A DNA stretch of 64,000 nt from an uncultured Alcaligenaceae bacterium (GCA_937908115.1 CALEQZ010000009.1:11495-75494), one strand, 5' to 3'. Shown: positions 16,446-25,683, numbered from the stretch's first letter. Notes: generated from the letters alone by a model not told the origin. Made by a program: numbers and translations.

Positions 16446-16909
16446 GGGATGGGATCCTCGGCGGCGGCCCTACAGGCCCCGGCAGGCTGGCGTCGGCAGA
16501 CGCCCGATCCCGGTGCCGGTGCGTAAGACCACCATTATGCTCCAACCGGCCATCGGCGCAATCGCCACCGTCGCGTCCGGACGCGATGCGTGCGCGCCTG
16601 GGCGATCGCACCCGAGCTCGCTGATCGCGTAACGCTTTGGCCGGAAAGCAAGCAAATGAGTCGTGCGCGAAGGCGGTGCGCTCGCCCGAGCCCGGCTTCG
16701 TGCGCGGCGCGTGCCCTGTGGCGCAAGAACGCTTTGCAGCCGGCGCCAGCCCGCGGGCCATGTCGGCCACGACACATGGCGAGAAGCGCATTAACCGCTG
16801 GACACCGCGCGGGCGTACGGCCTCGGATAACGTGGGTCTACGTTCAGGCCGCCGGATCCCCGGCGACGGCGAATGTGTCGCCGTGCCTGCTCGATCCAAG
16901 GAGATGCAG
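16446..16909. other. Intergenic region, divergent between the kinase and the exported small protein
   Basis: I see no credible gene, tRNA or clear operator in these 464 bases. Open frames on both strands are short and lack recognisable features. It should contain the promoters for the kinase (minus) and the small exported protein (plus). Confidence 0.45.
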
Positions 16910-17266
16910 ATGAAAGGCATGACCCGCATGACCCAGGGACTGACCCTCGCGGCGCTGTGCTGGGCGGGCGCAGCGATCGCACAGTCCGGCCCGGCTTCCA
17001 CCCAGCCGACCAGCCCGTCGAATACGCCGAACGACACCACGGGCGTCCAGCCCAACTCGGCACAGCAACCCGGCACGCAAGCGCCGGCCCCCACGCAATC
17101 GACCACGCCCATGCCCGACGCCTCGCAGCGCCCGTCGACCGGCCAGTCCGGCCCGCATACCGACGGCAAGGGCAAGGCGCCTTCGGACGCTGGCAACACC
17201 AACGTTTCGCCGACCGACAACATGCAAGGCAGCGGCAGCGCGCCTTATACGCCCAAGCAAAAGTAG
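16910..17266 (+). CDS. Small exported Pro/Ser/Thr/Gln-rich protein
   Basis: A 118-residue protein with a signal peptide (about residues 1-24, ending AAIAQSGP) and a low-complexity mature part rich in Pro, Thr, Ser, Gln, Gly and Asn, without cysteines. It has no recognisable domain and is probably disordered. An AAGGAG ribosome binding site lies 6 bases before the ATG at 16910, which supports this start over the in-frame ATG at 16904. A strong terminator follows, so it is a single-gene unit. Function is unknown; proteins of this kind occur in Bordetella-like genomes as secreted or periplasmic small proteins. Confidence 0.75.
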   Translation: MKGMTRMTQGLTLAALCWAGAAIAQSGPASTQPTSPSNTPNDTTGVQPNSAQQPGTQAPAPTQSTTPMPDASQRPSTGQSGPHTDGKGKAPSDAGNTNVSPTDNMQGSGSAPYTPKQK

Positions 17267-17286
17267 CGAACCCGGATGGGGGACGT

Positions 17287-17318
17287 GGCGGACGGCCGCA
17301 AGGCCGCCCGCCTTTTTT
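17287..17318 (+). terminator. Rho-independent terminator after the small exported gene
   Basis: GGCGG-A-CGGCC, GCAA loop, GGCCG-C-CCGCC, then six T's. A long GC stem with one internal mismatch and a clean T-run, 20 bases after the stop codon. Confidence 0.9.
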
Positions 17319-17407
17319 GCAAGGATTGGTAGCCCCGCATACATCCCGCAACGGCTGCATTGCCTTCGCGTGGGTATCATGGTCGCGGGCCACAGGGAGC
17401 CATCGCA

Positions 17408-18388
17408 ATGGACTACCACGCAGTCGCAGAGCAGCGCAGGGCCGAACCCCGCTTCGTGCAACGGGATGTCCGGGCGCGAGAGCCCGTGGCCGATGAGCTG
17501 GCGCGCACCCTGGCGGCTACGCCGTCGCACATCGACCCGAAGTTACTCTATGACGATTTGGGTTCGCGCCTGTTCACCGCCATCACGCTGCTGCCCGAGT
17601 ACTATCCTACCCGCTGCGAGGCGGAGATCTTCGCAAGACATGGCGCGGACATTGCCCAGGCAGCGGGCGAGATCAACACGATCGTGGACCTGGGCGCTGG
17701 CGACTGCAGCAAAGGCGAAGCCCTGCTGCAATATTTCGACGTGGCGCAGTACGTCCCCGTGGACATTTCCGCGCGCCATATGGGCGAGGCAGCGGCGCGC
17801 ATCGCACATGCCCGGCCGGCGCTCGACGTCCTGGCGCTGGGACTGGACTTGAGCGGCCCGCTGGACCTGCCCGTCGAAGTCATCGATGAGCGCAGGCTCT
17901 TCGTCTACGCCGGCTCCAGCATCGGCAACCTGGCCCCCGCCCAGGCGCGCGAACTGCTCGGCGAGCTGTGCGATGCGTGCCGGGGCGGCGGGTTGCTGGT
18001 GGGCGTGGACCGCGTCAAGCCGCGCGAGGTGCTCGAGCCGGCCTACGATGATGCGCTCGGCGTGACCGCCGCCTTCAACTTGAATGTGCTACGCCACGCC
18101 AACCACATCCTCGGTGCAGACTTCGACGTGCGAGACTGGCGCCATGTCGCGCGTTATGAGCCGGCCGGCTCGCGCATGGAAATGCATCTGCAGGCCCGCC
18201 GGGCGCTGACGGTCACCTGGCCAACCGGATTTCGCCGCTACGACGCCGGCGAGTCCATCCACACCGAAAACTCCTACAAGTACCAGCCGGAAGATTTTTC
18301 CGCGATGCTGCGCGAAGCTGGCTTCGACAGCGTGGCGCACTGGACGGACCGGCGCGGCTGGTTTTCGGTTTTCCTTGCGCGCGCCTGA
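17408..18388 (+). CDS. egtD: L-histidine N-alpha-methyltransferase EgtD
   Basis: A 326-residue SAM-dependent enzyme that makes hercynine (N,N,N-trimethylhistidine), the first step of ergothioneine biosynthesis. Features: the N-terminal SRLFTAITLLPEYYPTRCEAEI segment, motif I in IVDLGAGDCSKGEALL, the VPVDISARHM strand, and C-terminal ENSYKYQPEDFSAMLREAGF, all typical of EgtD (DUF2260/Methyltransf_33). The ATG at 17408 has GGGAG at good spacing; the frame is open 16 codons further up. egtB follows after 26 bases, so the two form an operon. Confidence 0.95.
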   Translation: MDYHAVAEQRRAEPRFVQRDVRAREPVADELARTLAATPSHIDPKLLYDDLGSRLFTAITLLPEYYPTRCEAEIFARHGADIAQAAGEINTIVDLGAGDCSKGEALLQYFDVAQYVPVDISARHMGEAAARIAHARPALDVLALGLDLSGPLDLPVEVIDERRLFVYAGSSIGNLAPAQARELLGELCDACRGGGLLVGVDRVKPREVLEPAYDDALGVTAAFNLNVLRHANHILGADFDVRDWRHVARYEPAGSRMEMHLQARRALTVTWPTGFRRYDAGESIHTENSYKYQPEDFSAMLREAGFDSVAHWTDRRGWFSVFLARA

Positions 18389-18414
18389 CACAGCCCGGGA
18401 CACGTTTGCCCGCC

Positions 18415-19737
18415 ATGCAACGCCAAACACGCATTCTTGATCCAACCGCCGCGCCAGCATGCGCGCAGCCGGCGGTGGCGACTTGCCCGGCCTGCGCACA
18501 GCGCTATGGCCAGGTGCGGCAACTTACGCTAGCGCTAGCGCAGCCGCTGTCGGCCGAGGATTGCCAGGTACAGTCCATGCCCGATGCCAGCCCCGTCAAA
18601 TGGCATCTCGCGCACACGAGCTGGTTCTTCGAAACCTTCGTGCTCGAACGCTTCGAGCCGTCCTACCAGCCGTTCCATCCGTCATTCCGGATGCTATTCA
18701 ACTCATATTACGAAGGCGTCGGCCCGCGCCATCCACGTCCTCGGCGCGGCGTGCTGTCGCGCCCGTCGCTGCAAGACGTGCTCACTTATCGCCAACACGT
18801 CGACGCCGCGATGGCGCGTGCCCTCGCGCATCACGCCGGGCGCCGGGAATTCGACGATCTGGTCGAACTGGGAATGCATCACGAGCAGCAGCACCAGGAA
18901 CTCATCCTGACCGACGCCAAGCACATGCTGTCGTGTAATCCACTGCTGCCGGCATACTTCACGCACCCGCCTGCCCCAAGGCGGTCGATGGTCGCCGACA
19001 GCGCCGCGCCGCAATGGCTGCAGATCGACGCGGCCGTAGTGCGCATCGGCCACTCGGGCGCATCGTTCGCCTTCGACAATGAATGCCCTGCGCACGACGT
19101 GCTGTTGCGACCTTTCCAGCTGGCGGCACAGCCGGTTACGCAAGGCGAATTCCTGGCCTTCATCGAGGACGGCGGCTATGCGCGCCCGTCGCTTTGGCTG
19201 TCGGCAGGCTGGGAAGCGGTCTGCACGAACGGCTGGCAGGCCCCCATGTACTGGCATCGCCGGGACGACGGCTGGCATGTCTTCACGCTGCGTGGGCTGC
19301 GCAGGCTGGAGCCGGATGTGGCGGCGGCCCACTTGAGCTACTTCGAGGCCGACGCCTATGCGCGCTGGGCGGGCGCACGCCTGCCGACCGAGGCCGAATG
19401 GGAAGCCGCCGCGCAAACGCGCACGCCGCGGCTCGAGGACAACCTGCTCGATGGCCTGCCGCGCGACCCCGGCCCACGCAGCGGCGCCGCAGGCCTCGGC
19501 CAGCTCTATGGCGACGTGTGGGAATGGACCGCCAGCGCCTACCTGCCCTACCCTGGCTATCGGCCGGCGGCCGGCGCCGTCGGCGAATACAACGGCAAGT
19601 TCATGAGTGGCCAGATGGTCTTGCGCGGCGGCTCATGCGCCACGCCGCGCGACCATATCCGCGCGACCTACCGCAACTTTTTCCCGCCCGATGCGCGCTG
19701 GCAGTTTTCGGGCGTGCGGCTGGCGCGCGACGTGTGA
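18415..19737 (+). CDS. egtB: Ergothioneine biosynthesis sulfoxide synthase EgtB
   Basis: A 440-residue non-haem iron enzyme that joins hercynine to a cysteine donor with oxygen, giving the sulfoxide precursor of ergothioneine. The N-terminal DinB-like helical part carries the iron ligands His67 (HLAHTSWFFET) and His156/His160 (GMHHEQQHQE). The C-terminal FGE/SUMF1 domain has PVTQGEFLAFIEDGGY, RLPTEAEWE, GDVWEWTASAY and VLRGGSCATPRDHIR. No egtA/egtC-type genes are adjacent, so the donor is more likely cysteine than gamma-glutamylcysteine; this is inference. A C-S lyase (EgtE) is not encoded nearby. Confidence 0.93.
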   Translation: MQRQTRILDPTAAPACAQPAVATCPACAQRYGQVRQLTLALAQPLSAEDCQVQSMPDASPVKWHLAHTSWFFETFVLERFEPSYQPFHPSFRMLFNSYYEGVGPRHPRPRRGVLSRPSLQDVLTYRQHVDAAMARALAHHAGRREFDDLVELGMHHEQQHQELILTDAKHMLSCNPLLPAYFTHPPAPRRSMVADSAAPQWLQIDAAVVRIGHSGASFAFDNECPAHDVLLRPFQLAAQPVTQGEFLAFIEDGGYARPSLWLSAGWEAVCTNGWQAPMYWHRRDDGWHVFTLRGLRRLEPDVAAAHLSYFEADAYARWAGARLPTEAEWEAAAQTRTPRLEDNLLDGLPRDPGPRSGAAGLGQLYGDVWEWTASAYLPYPGYRPAAGAVGEYNGKFMSGQMVLRGGSCATPRDHIRATYRNFFPPDARWQFSGVRLARDV

Positions 19738-19746
19738 GCCCGCCCC

Positions 19747-20172
19747 CTAGCGGGCGACCTGACGGCACACCGGGGTGGCCGTGGCGATGGAACGCTCGGC
19801 CGCGTCGAGCTCGGCCTCATCCCATTCCTTCTCGCCCAGTACCGTGACCGTCACCAGGGAATCGCCCTTGCCGTCGTGGCGCACGGCGATGATTTCGAAG
19901 TACTTGCCCGGCAGATCGTCGCGCCGCACCTTGACTTCGCCGCCGAGCGACTTCGCGTCGGGATGGCGCTCGGCAACGAAGGTCACGCCCACGGCACGCT
20001 GGCTCTGCTCGTGGCAGGTGCGCGCATAAACCGCCGCCCGAAGGAAGACCGCGCTGGGCGCGGCCGCCACGGCAAAGGTGCGCTCGGGATACTTACCGCT
20101 CGCTTCGATGCCGGCCACGCAGCCGCACAGCGCGGCGGCGCAGGCCAGACCTGCCATCAGGATCCTGGACAT
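19747..20172 (-). CDS. Small putative lipoprotein
   Basis: A 141-residue protein with a hydrophobic N-terminus ending in LCGC (Cys18), which fits a lipobox, though the preceding residues are atypical. The mature part contains two other cysteines (CHEQ and PVCRQ) and a beta-rich segment (KYFEIIAVRHDGKGDSLVTVTVLGEKEWDEAE). Family is not recognised. GGGAGTAGGC stands before the ATG. It is 71 bases downstream of purB on the same strand and its stop faces the end of egtB only 9 bases away. Confidence 0.7.
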   Translation of the reverse strand: MSRILMAGLACAAALCGCVAGIEASGKYPERTFAVAAAPSAVFLRAAVYARTCHEQSQRAVGVTFVAERHPDAKSLGGEVKVRRDDLPGKYFEIIAVRHDGKGDSLVTVTVLGEKEWDEAELDAAERSIATATPVCRQVAR

Positions 20173-20243
20173 GCCTACTCCCGGAAAACGCGATTGCGCG
20201 GATTGTATGCGCACGCGCCGCGCCAGCGGCACTTGCTGGCCGG

Positions 20244-21620
20244 TCAAAGCTCGCGTGCCAGCCGGGCCGCCAGGCCCACGTAGGACCGCGGCGTCATGGC
20301 CAGCAGCCGGGCCTTGGGTTCGGCCGGCAGATCCAGCCCGGCGATGAACTCGCGCAACGCTTGCTCGGTGATCCCGCGGCCGCGCGTCAGCGCCTTGAGC
20401 TGTTCGTAGGGCTGGGGCAGCCCATAGCGGCGCATCACCGTTTGGACCGGCTCGGCCAGCACCTCCCAGCACGCATCGATGTCCGCATCGATGGCCGCGG
20501 CATTGACCTCCAACTTGTCGATGCCCCGCAGGCAGGCATCGTAGGCCACGAGGCAGTAGCCGAGCGCCACGCCCAGGTTGCGCAGCACCGTGGAGTCGGT
20601 CAGGTCGCGCTGCCAGCGCGACACCGGCAACTTTTCCGCCAGGTGCCGCAGCACGGCATTGGCCAGCCCGATGTTGCCTTCGGAGTTCTCGAAGTCGATC
20701 GGGTTGACCTTATGCGGCATGGTCGAGGACCCGACCTCGCCCTCCTTGAGCCGCTGCTTGAAGTAGCCCAGGGAAATGTAGCCCCAGACGTCGCGGTCGA
20801 AATCCAGGATGATGGTGTTGGCGCGGGCGATCGCATCAAAGAGCGCAGCCATCCAGTCGTGCGGCTCGATCTGGATGGTGTGGCGATTTTGCTCGAGCCC
20901 CAGGCCGGCCAACACCCGCGCGCTGAACGCGGGCCAGTCGATTTCCGGGTAGGCGGCCAGGTGCGCGTTGTAATTGCCGGTGGCGCCGTTGAGTTTTGCC
21001 AGCGGCTGGACGGCCTCGATGGCGGCGATGCCACGCGCCAGGCGCGCGGCGACGTTGGCGAATTCCTTGCCCAGTGTGGTCGGGCTGGCCGGTTGCCCGT
21101 GGGTGCGTGCCAGCATGGGCTGGTCGGCATGGGCCGCGGCCAGCTCGGCCAACCGGCCTTGCAGCTGGCGCAGCACGGGCAGCAGCACCTGGTCACGCGC
21201 GCGCGTCAGCATCAGCGCGTGCGACGTGTTGTTGATGTCCTCGGACGTGCAAGCGAAGTGGATGAACTCCGCGGCGCGGGCCAATTCGTCATGGCCGGCC
21301 ACGCGTTCCTTCAGCCAGTACTCGACCGCCTTGACGTCGTGGTTGGTGGTGCGCTCGATTTCCTTGATCCGGGCGGCGTCGGCCTCGCTGAAGTCATCGA
21401 CCAGCCGGCGCAGCACCGCGCGCGCGTCGGCCGAAAAAGACGGCAGTTCGGGCAGCCCGGCGTCGGACAGGGCCACTAGCCAGGCGATCTCGACCTCGAC
21501 CCGGTGCGCCATGAACCCGGCCTCGGACAGCAGCCCGCGCAGGGCCTTGCCGCGGGCGGCGTAACGGCCGTCCAGCGGCGAAAGGGCGTTGAGCGGGCTG
21601 AGCTGGTCGGCGATATGCAT
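20244..21620 (-). CDS. purB: Adenylosuccinate lyase
   Basis: A 458-residue enzyme of the fumarase/aspartase superfamily that acts twice in purine synthesis: SAICAR to AICAR plus fumarate, and adenylosuccinate to AMP plus fumarate. The opening LSPLDGRYAARGKALR, the HFACTSEDINNTSHALM segment, the general acid/base region ARTHGQPASPTTLGKE and the signature GSSTMPHKVNPIDFEN mark the long (E. coli) type of PurB. The ATG at 21620 starts MHIADQLSPL, the usual start of homology; the frame is open a little further upstream. Confidence 0.97.
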   Translation of the reverse strand: MHIADQLSPLNALSPLDGRYAARGKALRGLLSEAGFMAHRVEVEIAWLVALSDAGLPELPSFSADARAVLRRLVDDFSEADAARIKEIERTTNHDVKAVEYWLKERVAGHDELARAAEFIHFACTSEDINNTSHALMLTRARDQVLLPVLRQLQGRLAELAAAHADQPMLARTHGQPASPTTLGKEFANVAARLARGIAAIEAVQPLAKLNGATGNYNAHLAAYPEIDWPAFSARVLAGLGLEQNRHTIQIEPHDWMAALFDAIARANTIILDFDRDVWGYISLGYFKQRLKEGEVGSSTMPHKVNPIDFENSEGNIGLANAVLRHLAEKLPVSRWQRDLTDSTVLRNLGVALGYCLVAYDACLRGIDKLEVNAAAIDADIDACWEVLAEPVQTVMRRYGLPQPYEQLKALTRGRGITEQALREFIAGLDLPAEPKARLLAMTPRSYVGLAARLAREL

Positions 21621-21652
21621 GATGTTAAAACGAGACAAAAAAGAGCCGGACG

Positions 21653-21679
21653 ATTTTATCACCCGGCCCATAGCAACAA
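21653..21679 (-). promoter_or_regulatory. Possible purB promoter
   Basis: On the minus strand, TTGTTG (21679-21674) and TAAAAT (21658-21653) are 15 bases apart, and lie about 33 bases before the purB ATG. The spacing is short for sigma-70, so confidence is low. Confidence 0.4.
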
Positions 21680-21783
21680 TTCGCGCCGCCCCGATATACA
21701 CTCGCCCAAGCAGCCGGAAACGCAAGGGTTTGCGGACGTCCCGCTGCTATACTTGCGCCCGCTTTCGGACAACCTGCTCCCCC

Positions 21784-22398
21784 ATGAAACTGATCGGCTC
21801 GCTTACCAGCCCATACGTGCGCAAAGTGCGCATCGTCATGGCAGAGAAAAAGCTGGACTACCGCTTGGAAATCGAAAACGTCTGGGCGCCCGATACCACC
21901 ATCCAGAAATACAACCCGCTGGGCAAGGTTCCCTGCCTGGTCATGGAAGACAACGGCGCGCTGTTCGACTCGCGCGTCATCGTGGAATACCTGGATACGC
22001 TGTCGCCGGTCAGCCGCCTGATTCCGCAAAGCGGCCGCGAGCGCGCCGCCGTCAAGTGCTGGGAAGCCATCGCCGACGGCGTGCTCGACGCCTGCGTGGC
22101 CATCTTCAAGGAAAACCAGCGCCCCGAATCGCAGCGCAGTCCCGAATGGATCGCCCGCCAGCAAGGCAAGATCGATGCGGCGCTGGACGCCATGAACAAA
22201 AGCCTGGGCGACCACGCGTTCTGCATGGGCGTCAACTACAGCCTGGCCGACATTGCGGTGGGCTGTGCGCTCGGCTACCTGGACCTGCGCTTCGCTTCCC
22301 TGAAGTGGCGCGACCAGCACGCCAACCTGGCGCGGCTGTACGAAAAGCTCTCGGCGCGCCAGTCCTTCATCGACACGGCGCCGCCGGCGCAAAGCTAG
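21784..22398 (+). CDS. Glutathione S-transferase family protein
   Basis: A 204-residue cytosolic GST. The N-terminal thioredoxin-like domain starts MKLIGSLTSPYVRKVRIVM, with the catalytic Ser/Tyr region SPYVRK and the cis-proline of KVPCLVMEDNG, then DSRVIVEYLD (glutathione carboxylate contacts). The C-terminal helical domain contains SLADIAVGCALGYLDLRF, the N-capping motif. It resembles the bacterial group often compared with E. coli YibF. The natural substrate is unknown. Divergent from purB with 163 bases between them. Confidence 0.9.
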   Translation: MKLIGSLTSPYVRKVRIVMAEKKLDYRLEIENVWAPDTTIQKYNPLGKVPCLVMEDNGALFDSRVIVEYLDTLSPVSRLIPQSGRERAAVKCWEAIADGVLDACVAIFKENQRPESQRSPEWIARQQGKIDAALDAMNKSLGDHAFCMGVNYSLADIAVGCALGYLDLRFASLKWRDQHANLARLYEKLSARQSFIDTAPPAQS

Positions 22399-22466
22399 AC
22401 GCCCGCGCACGGCCGCATCAGGCGGCCCCTACGCCGGCCTGCCCCCCCGGGCCACAGGCGGCGCAC

Positions 22467-23585
22467 TCAGGCGATGATGCCGCCCCCCAAGCACACCTCC
22501 CCATCGTAAAGCACCGCGGACTGCCCCGGCGTGACCGCCCATTGCGGCTGCGGGAAAGACAGCTCGAATGTGCCCCCACGGGTGCTTTCCAGCCGGCAAG
22601 GCGCGTCGCTCTGCCGGTAGCGGGTCTTGGCCGCGAAATTCCCCGGCGCCGGAGGATGGCCCGCGATCCAGCTGGCGTCCTGCGCACACAGGCTCTCGGA
22701 CAACAGCCAGGGATGGTCGTGCCCTTGCACGACGTAAAGCACATTGCGCTGCAAGTCCTTGCGCGCGGCGTACCACGCGTCGCCCGTACCGTCTTCGCGC
22801 TGGCGCCCGCGCACGCCGCCCACGCCCAACCCCTTGCGCTGCCCGAGGGTGTAGAACGCCAACCCCTGGTGGCGCCCGACTTCCTGCCCTTCGGGCGTTA
22901 GGATGGGTCCGGGACGAGTCGGCAGGTAGCGGTTCAGGAACTCGCGAAACGGCCGTTCGCCGATGAAGCAGATGCCAGTGGAATCTTTCTTGGCCGCGTT
23001 GGGCAGGCCGATCTCGGCGGCAATGCGGCGCACCTGCGTCTTGTGCAGCTCACCCAGGGGAAAGAGCGTGCGCGCGAGCTGCGACTGGTTCAGCCGGTGC
23101 AGGAAGTAGCTCTGGTCCTTGGTCGCATCCAGCGCCTTGAGCAGCTCGTAGCGCACGCCGCCCGGTTCCTGGACCGCACGCACCCGGGCGTAGTGCCCTG
23201 TGGCGATCAGGTCGGCGCCCAGGCCCATGGCATGGTCAAGGAACGCCTTGAACTTGATCTCGGCATTGCACAGCACGTCCGGGTTGGGGGTGCGGCCCGC
23301 AGAATACTCGCGCAAGAACTCGGCAAAGACCCTGTCCTTGTACTCAGCGGCGAAGTTGACCGCCTCGATGTCGACCCCGACCAGGTCTGCGACGCTGGCT
23401 GCGTCCAGCCAGTCCTGGCGGCTGGAACAGTATTCGCTGTCATCGTCGTCTTCCCAGTTCTTCATGAACAAGCCGACGACTTCATAGCCCTGCTGCTTGA
23501 GCAGCCAAGCGGTCACCGACGAGTCCACGCCGCCCGACATGCCCACCACCACGCGGGCCTTTTTGCTTGCCGAAGATGTCGTCAT
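22467..23585 (-). CDS. mnmA: tRNA-specific 2-thiouridylase MnmA
   Basis: A 372-residue enzyme that thiolates U34 of tRNA-Lys, -Glu and -Gln. Features: the PP-loop ATP-binding motif GMSGGVDSSVTAWLL near residue 13, the first catalytic cysteine in NPDVLCNAEIKF and the second in KDSTGICFIGERPF, ending in the small C-terminal beta domain (WAVTPGQSAVLYDGEVCLGGG). It starts 8 bases after the LysR-type gene on the same strand, so it is likely cotranscribed with it. Confidence 0.96.
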   Translation of the reverse strand: MTTSSASKKARVVVGMSGGVDSSVTAWLLKQQGYEVVGLFMKNWEDDDDSEYCSSRQDWLDAASVADLVGVDIEAVNFAAEYKDRVFAEFLREYSAGRTPNPDVLCNAEIKFKAFLDHAMGLGADLIATGHYARVRAVQEPGGVRYELLKALDATKDQSYFLHRLNQSQLARTLFPLGELHKTQVRRIAAEIGLPNAAKKDSTGICFIGERPFREFLNRYLPTRPGPILTPEGQEVGRHQGLAFYTLGQRKGLGVGGVRGRQREDGTGDAWYAARKDLQRNVLYVVQGHDHPWLLSESLCAQDASWIAGHPPAPGNFAAKTRYRQSDAPCRLESTRGGTFELSFPQPQWAVTPGQSAVLYDGEVCLGGGIIA

Positions 23586-23593
23586 GATGCCCG

Positions 23594-24511
23594 CTATTCT
23601 AATTGCGTCGCTTCGGCTGCCCCGGCGTGATGGCCGGCGACGTCAAGCAGCCAGCCGCGAAACGCCTGCAGCGTTGGCAGGCTCGCCTTGTGCTCGGGGT
23701 AGCAGAGGTAGTAGCCGCGATGTGCCTGCACCGGCAAGTCCAGCGCCAACACCAGCTTGCCGTCGCGCAATTCGTCCTCGACCAGGCAGCGGGGGATGAG
23801 CGCGATGCCGAAGCCGGCGATCGCCGCCTGCGCCAGCAGCGAGAACTGGTCGAAGCGCGCCCCGTCGCGGCTGCGCGGCGTCGGGCAACCGGCATCGTTG
23901 AACCAGTCGGGCCACGCCTCAGGCGTGCTGGTGTGGTGCAGCAGCGGATGGCGCAGCAAGTCTTCCGGCGAATCGAAGCCGCGCTGCGCCAACCGGGGAT
24001 GGCAGACCGGCGCGACGTCACGGCCGACGATATAGTCGGCCTGGCTGCCCGGCCAAGCACCGTTGCCGAAACGCACCGCCGCATCCAGCTCCGGCGAGGA
24101 GAAATCGTAGCCCTGCCGGTGCGGCAGGAACTCGATGTGCACGTCTGGGCAACGCCGCAAGAACGCCGGCAGGCGCGGGATCAGCCACTTCGCGCCGAAC
24201 GTGGGCAGGCTGGTCAGGTATAGCGTGCCCCCCTTGCCCTGGTGCGCGATGAGCGCAAGCGACGCCGCCTCGATTTGGCCGAGCGCGGCCTCCACCCTGC
24301 GCAAGTAGCCGCGGCCGGCCTCGGTCAACACCAACCCCCGGCGGCTGCGCAAAAACAATTGCACTCCCAGGAATGTTTCGAGATGTTTGATCTGCTTGCT
24401 GACCGCACCCTGCGTGACGCAAAGCTCACGCGCAGCGAGCGTAAAACTACCTTGCCGTGCGGTCACTTCGAACGCCTGCAGATCGGTCAGCGACGGGCAA
24501 AAACGTCGCAT
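23594..24511 (-). CDS. LysR-type transcriptional regulator (GcvA-like)
   Basis: A 305-residue regulator with an N-terminal winged helix-turn-helix (LTDLQAFEVTARQGSFTLAARELCVTQGAVSKQIKHLE) and a C-terminal periplasmic-binding-like effector domain (LYLTSLPTFGAKWLIPRLPAFL, then GFGIALIPRCLVEDEL). The pattern SFTLAARELCVTQGAVSKQI is typical of the GcvA/AmpR group. I use the ATG at 24511, giving the usual length; another ATG at 24550 is in frame and neither has a clear ribosome binding site. It is divergent from a Bug receptor gene, the usual location for the local regulator of that gene. The effector is unknown. Confidence 0.9.
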   Translation of the reverse strand: MRRFCPSLTDLQAFEVTARQGSFTLAARELCVTQGAVSKQIKHLETFLGVQLFLRSRRGLVLTEAGRGYLRRVEAALGQIEAASLALIAHQGKGGTLYLTSLPTFGAKWLIPRLPAFLRRCPDVHIEFLPHRQGYDFSSPELDAAVRFGNGAWPGSQADYIVGRDVAPVCHPRLAQRGFDSPEDLLRHPLLHHTSTPEAWPDWFNDAGCPTPRSRDGARFDQFSLLAQAAIAGFGIALIPRCLVEDELRDGKLVLALDLPVQAHRGYYLCYPEHKASLPTLQAFRGWLLDVAGHHAGAAEATQLE

Positions 24512-24676
24512 GACATCCGGCCAAGCCACCCTCGCCGGGCGGTCTAGCATGAGAAAAAGGAATAGATTATTGACTAACTTTCGTTTGCGCAAATCGCGGC
24601 CCCGGGCGAAAAATGCCGGGTTCGCCGACGGCCACGAGCCGGACGCACCCGATAAACCGCCTTTACAGGGGATCCC

Positions 24677-25654
24677 ATGCAACGTCGCAAACTCTTCCTG
24701 GCCGTCGCCGCCGCCGCGCTGGCCGCGGGTGTCGCAGCGCCCGTCCAGGCCCAGGAGTATCCCACCAAGCCCATCCGCCTGATCGTGCCCTTCCCGCCTG
24801 GCGGCACCACCGATATCGTCGGCCGCCTGGTGGCCGACAAGCTGGGCGCCGAACTCGGCCAACCCATCGTCGTCGAGAACCGTGCCGGTGCGGGCGGCTC
24901 GATCGGCTCAGGCGCCATCGCCTCGGCCGCACCCGATGGCTATACCCTGGGCATCGCCACGGTCAGCACCCACGGCATCAACCCTGCCATCTATACGAAC
25001 CTCTCCTTTGACGCCATCAAGGACTTCCAGCCCATCACCAACCTGGCCGCCGTGCCCAACGTGATGTCGGCGCATCCCTCCGTGCCTGCCGAGGACATGG
25101 CGTCGTTCATCGCCCTGGCCAAGCAGGATCCCGGCAAGATCACCTACGCGTCAGCCGGCAACGGCTCGGTCTCGCACATGATGGGCGAGCTGTTCAAGAT
25201 GGCCTCGGGCACCGACCTGCTGCACGTGCCCTACCGCGGCGTCGGCCCTGCCCTGAACGACACGCTGGCCGGCCAGGTCAACGTGCTGTTCGACAACCTG
25301 CCCTCGTCGCTGCCGCACATCCAGGCTGGCAAGCTGCGCGCGCTGGCCGTGGCCGCCCCCGAGCGCGTGGCCGCCCTGCCCGACGTGCCCACCTTCGCCG
25401 AAGTCGGCCTGGCCGAGGTCAACGACTCGTCCTGGTTCGGCCTGGTCGCCCCCGCCGGCATCCCCGAAGCCGTCCTGAGCAAGGTGCACAAGGCTGCCGT
25501 GACCGTGCTGGCCGACCCGGTCGTCAAGGAACGCCTGGCCCAGCTGGGTGCCGCCCCCGTGGGCAACTCGCCCGAGGAATACGCCAAGCAGATCGCCGAC
25601 ACCATCGCGCGCAACGCCGCCATCGCCAAGCAGGCCAACATCAAGGTCGACTGA
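24677..25654 (+). CDS. Bug-family tripartite tricarboxylate transporter substrate-binding protein
   Basis: A 325-residue periplasmic receptor (TctC/Bug family). The signal peptide ends APVQAQEY (cleavage about residue 25); the mature protein begins YPTKPIRLIVPFPPGGTTDIVGR, the family hallmark loop that contacts the substrate carboxylate, and has VENRAGAGGSIGSG, ITYASAGNGSVSHMMGELF and YRGVGPALNDTLAGQV. It would bind a carboxylated or amino-acid-like solute. No TctA/TctB membrane partners are nearby, as is common for the many orphan Bug proteins of Bordetella. AGGGGA precedes the ATG. It is followed by an N-formylglutamate amidohydrolase gene after 29 bases. Confidence 0.95.
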   Translation: MQRRKLFLAVAAAALAAGVAAPVQAQEYPTKPIRLIVPFPPGGTTDIVGRLVADKLGAELGQPIVVENRAGAGGSIGSGAIASAAPDGYTLGIATVSTHGINPAIYTNLSFDAIKDFQPITNLAAVPNVMSAHPSVPAEDMASFIALAKQDPGKITYASAGNGSVSHMMGELFKMASGTDLLHVPYRGVGPALNDTLAGQVNVLFDNLPSSLPHIQAGKLRALAVAAPERVAALPDVPTFAEVGLAEVNDSSWFGLVAPAGIPEAVLSKVHKAAVTVLADPVVKERLAQLGAAPVGNSPEEYAKQIADTIARNAAIAKQANIKVD

Positions 25655-25683
25655 CCTCTCGCGGCAGCCGCAAGCATCGCATC

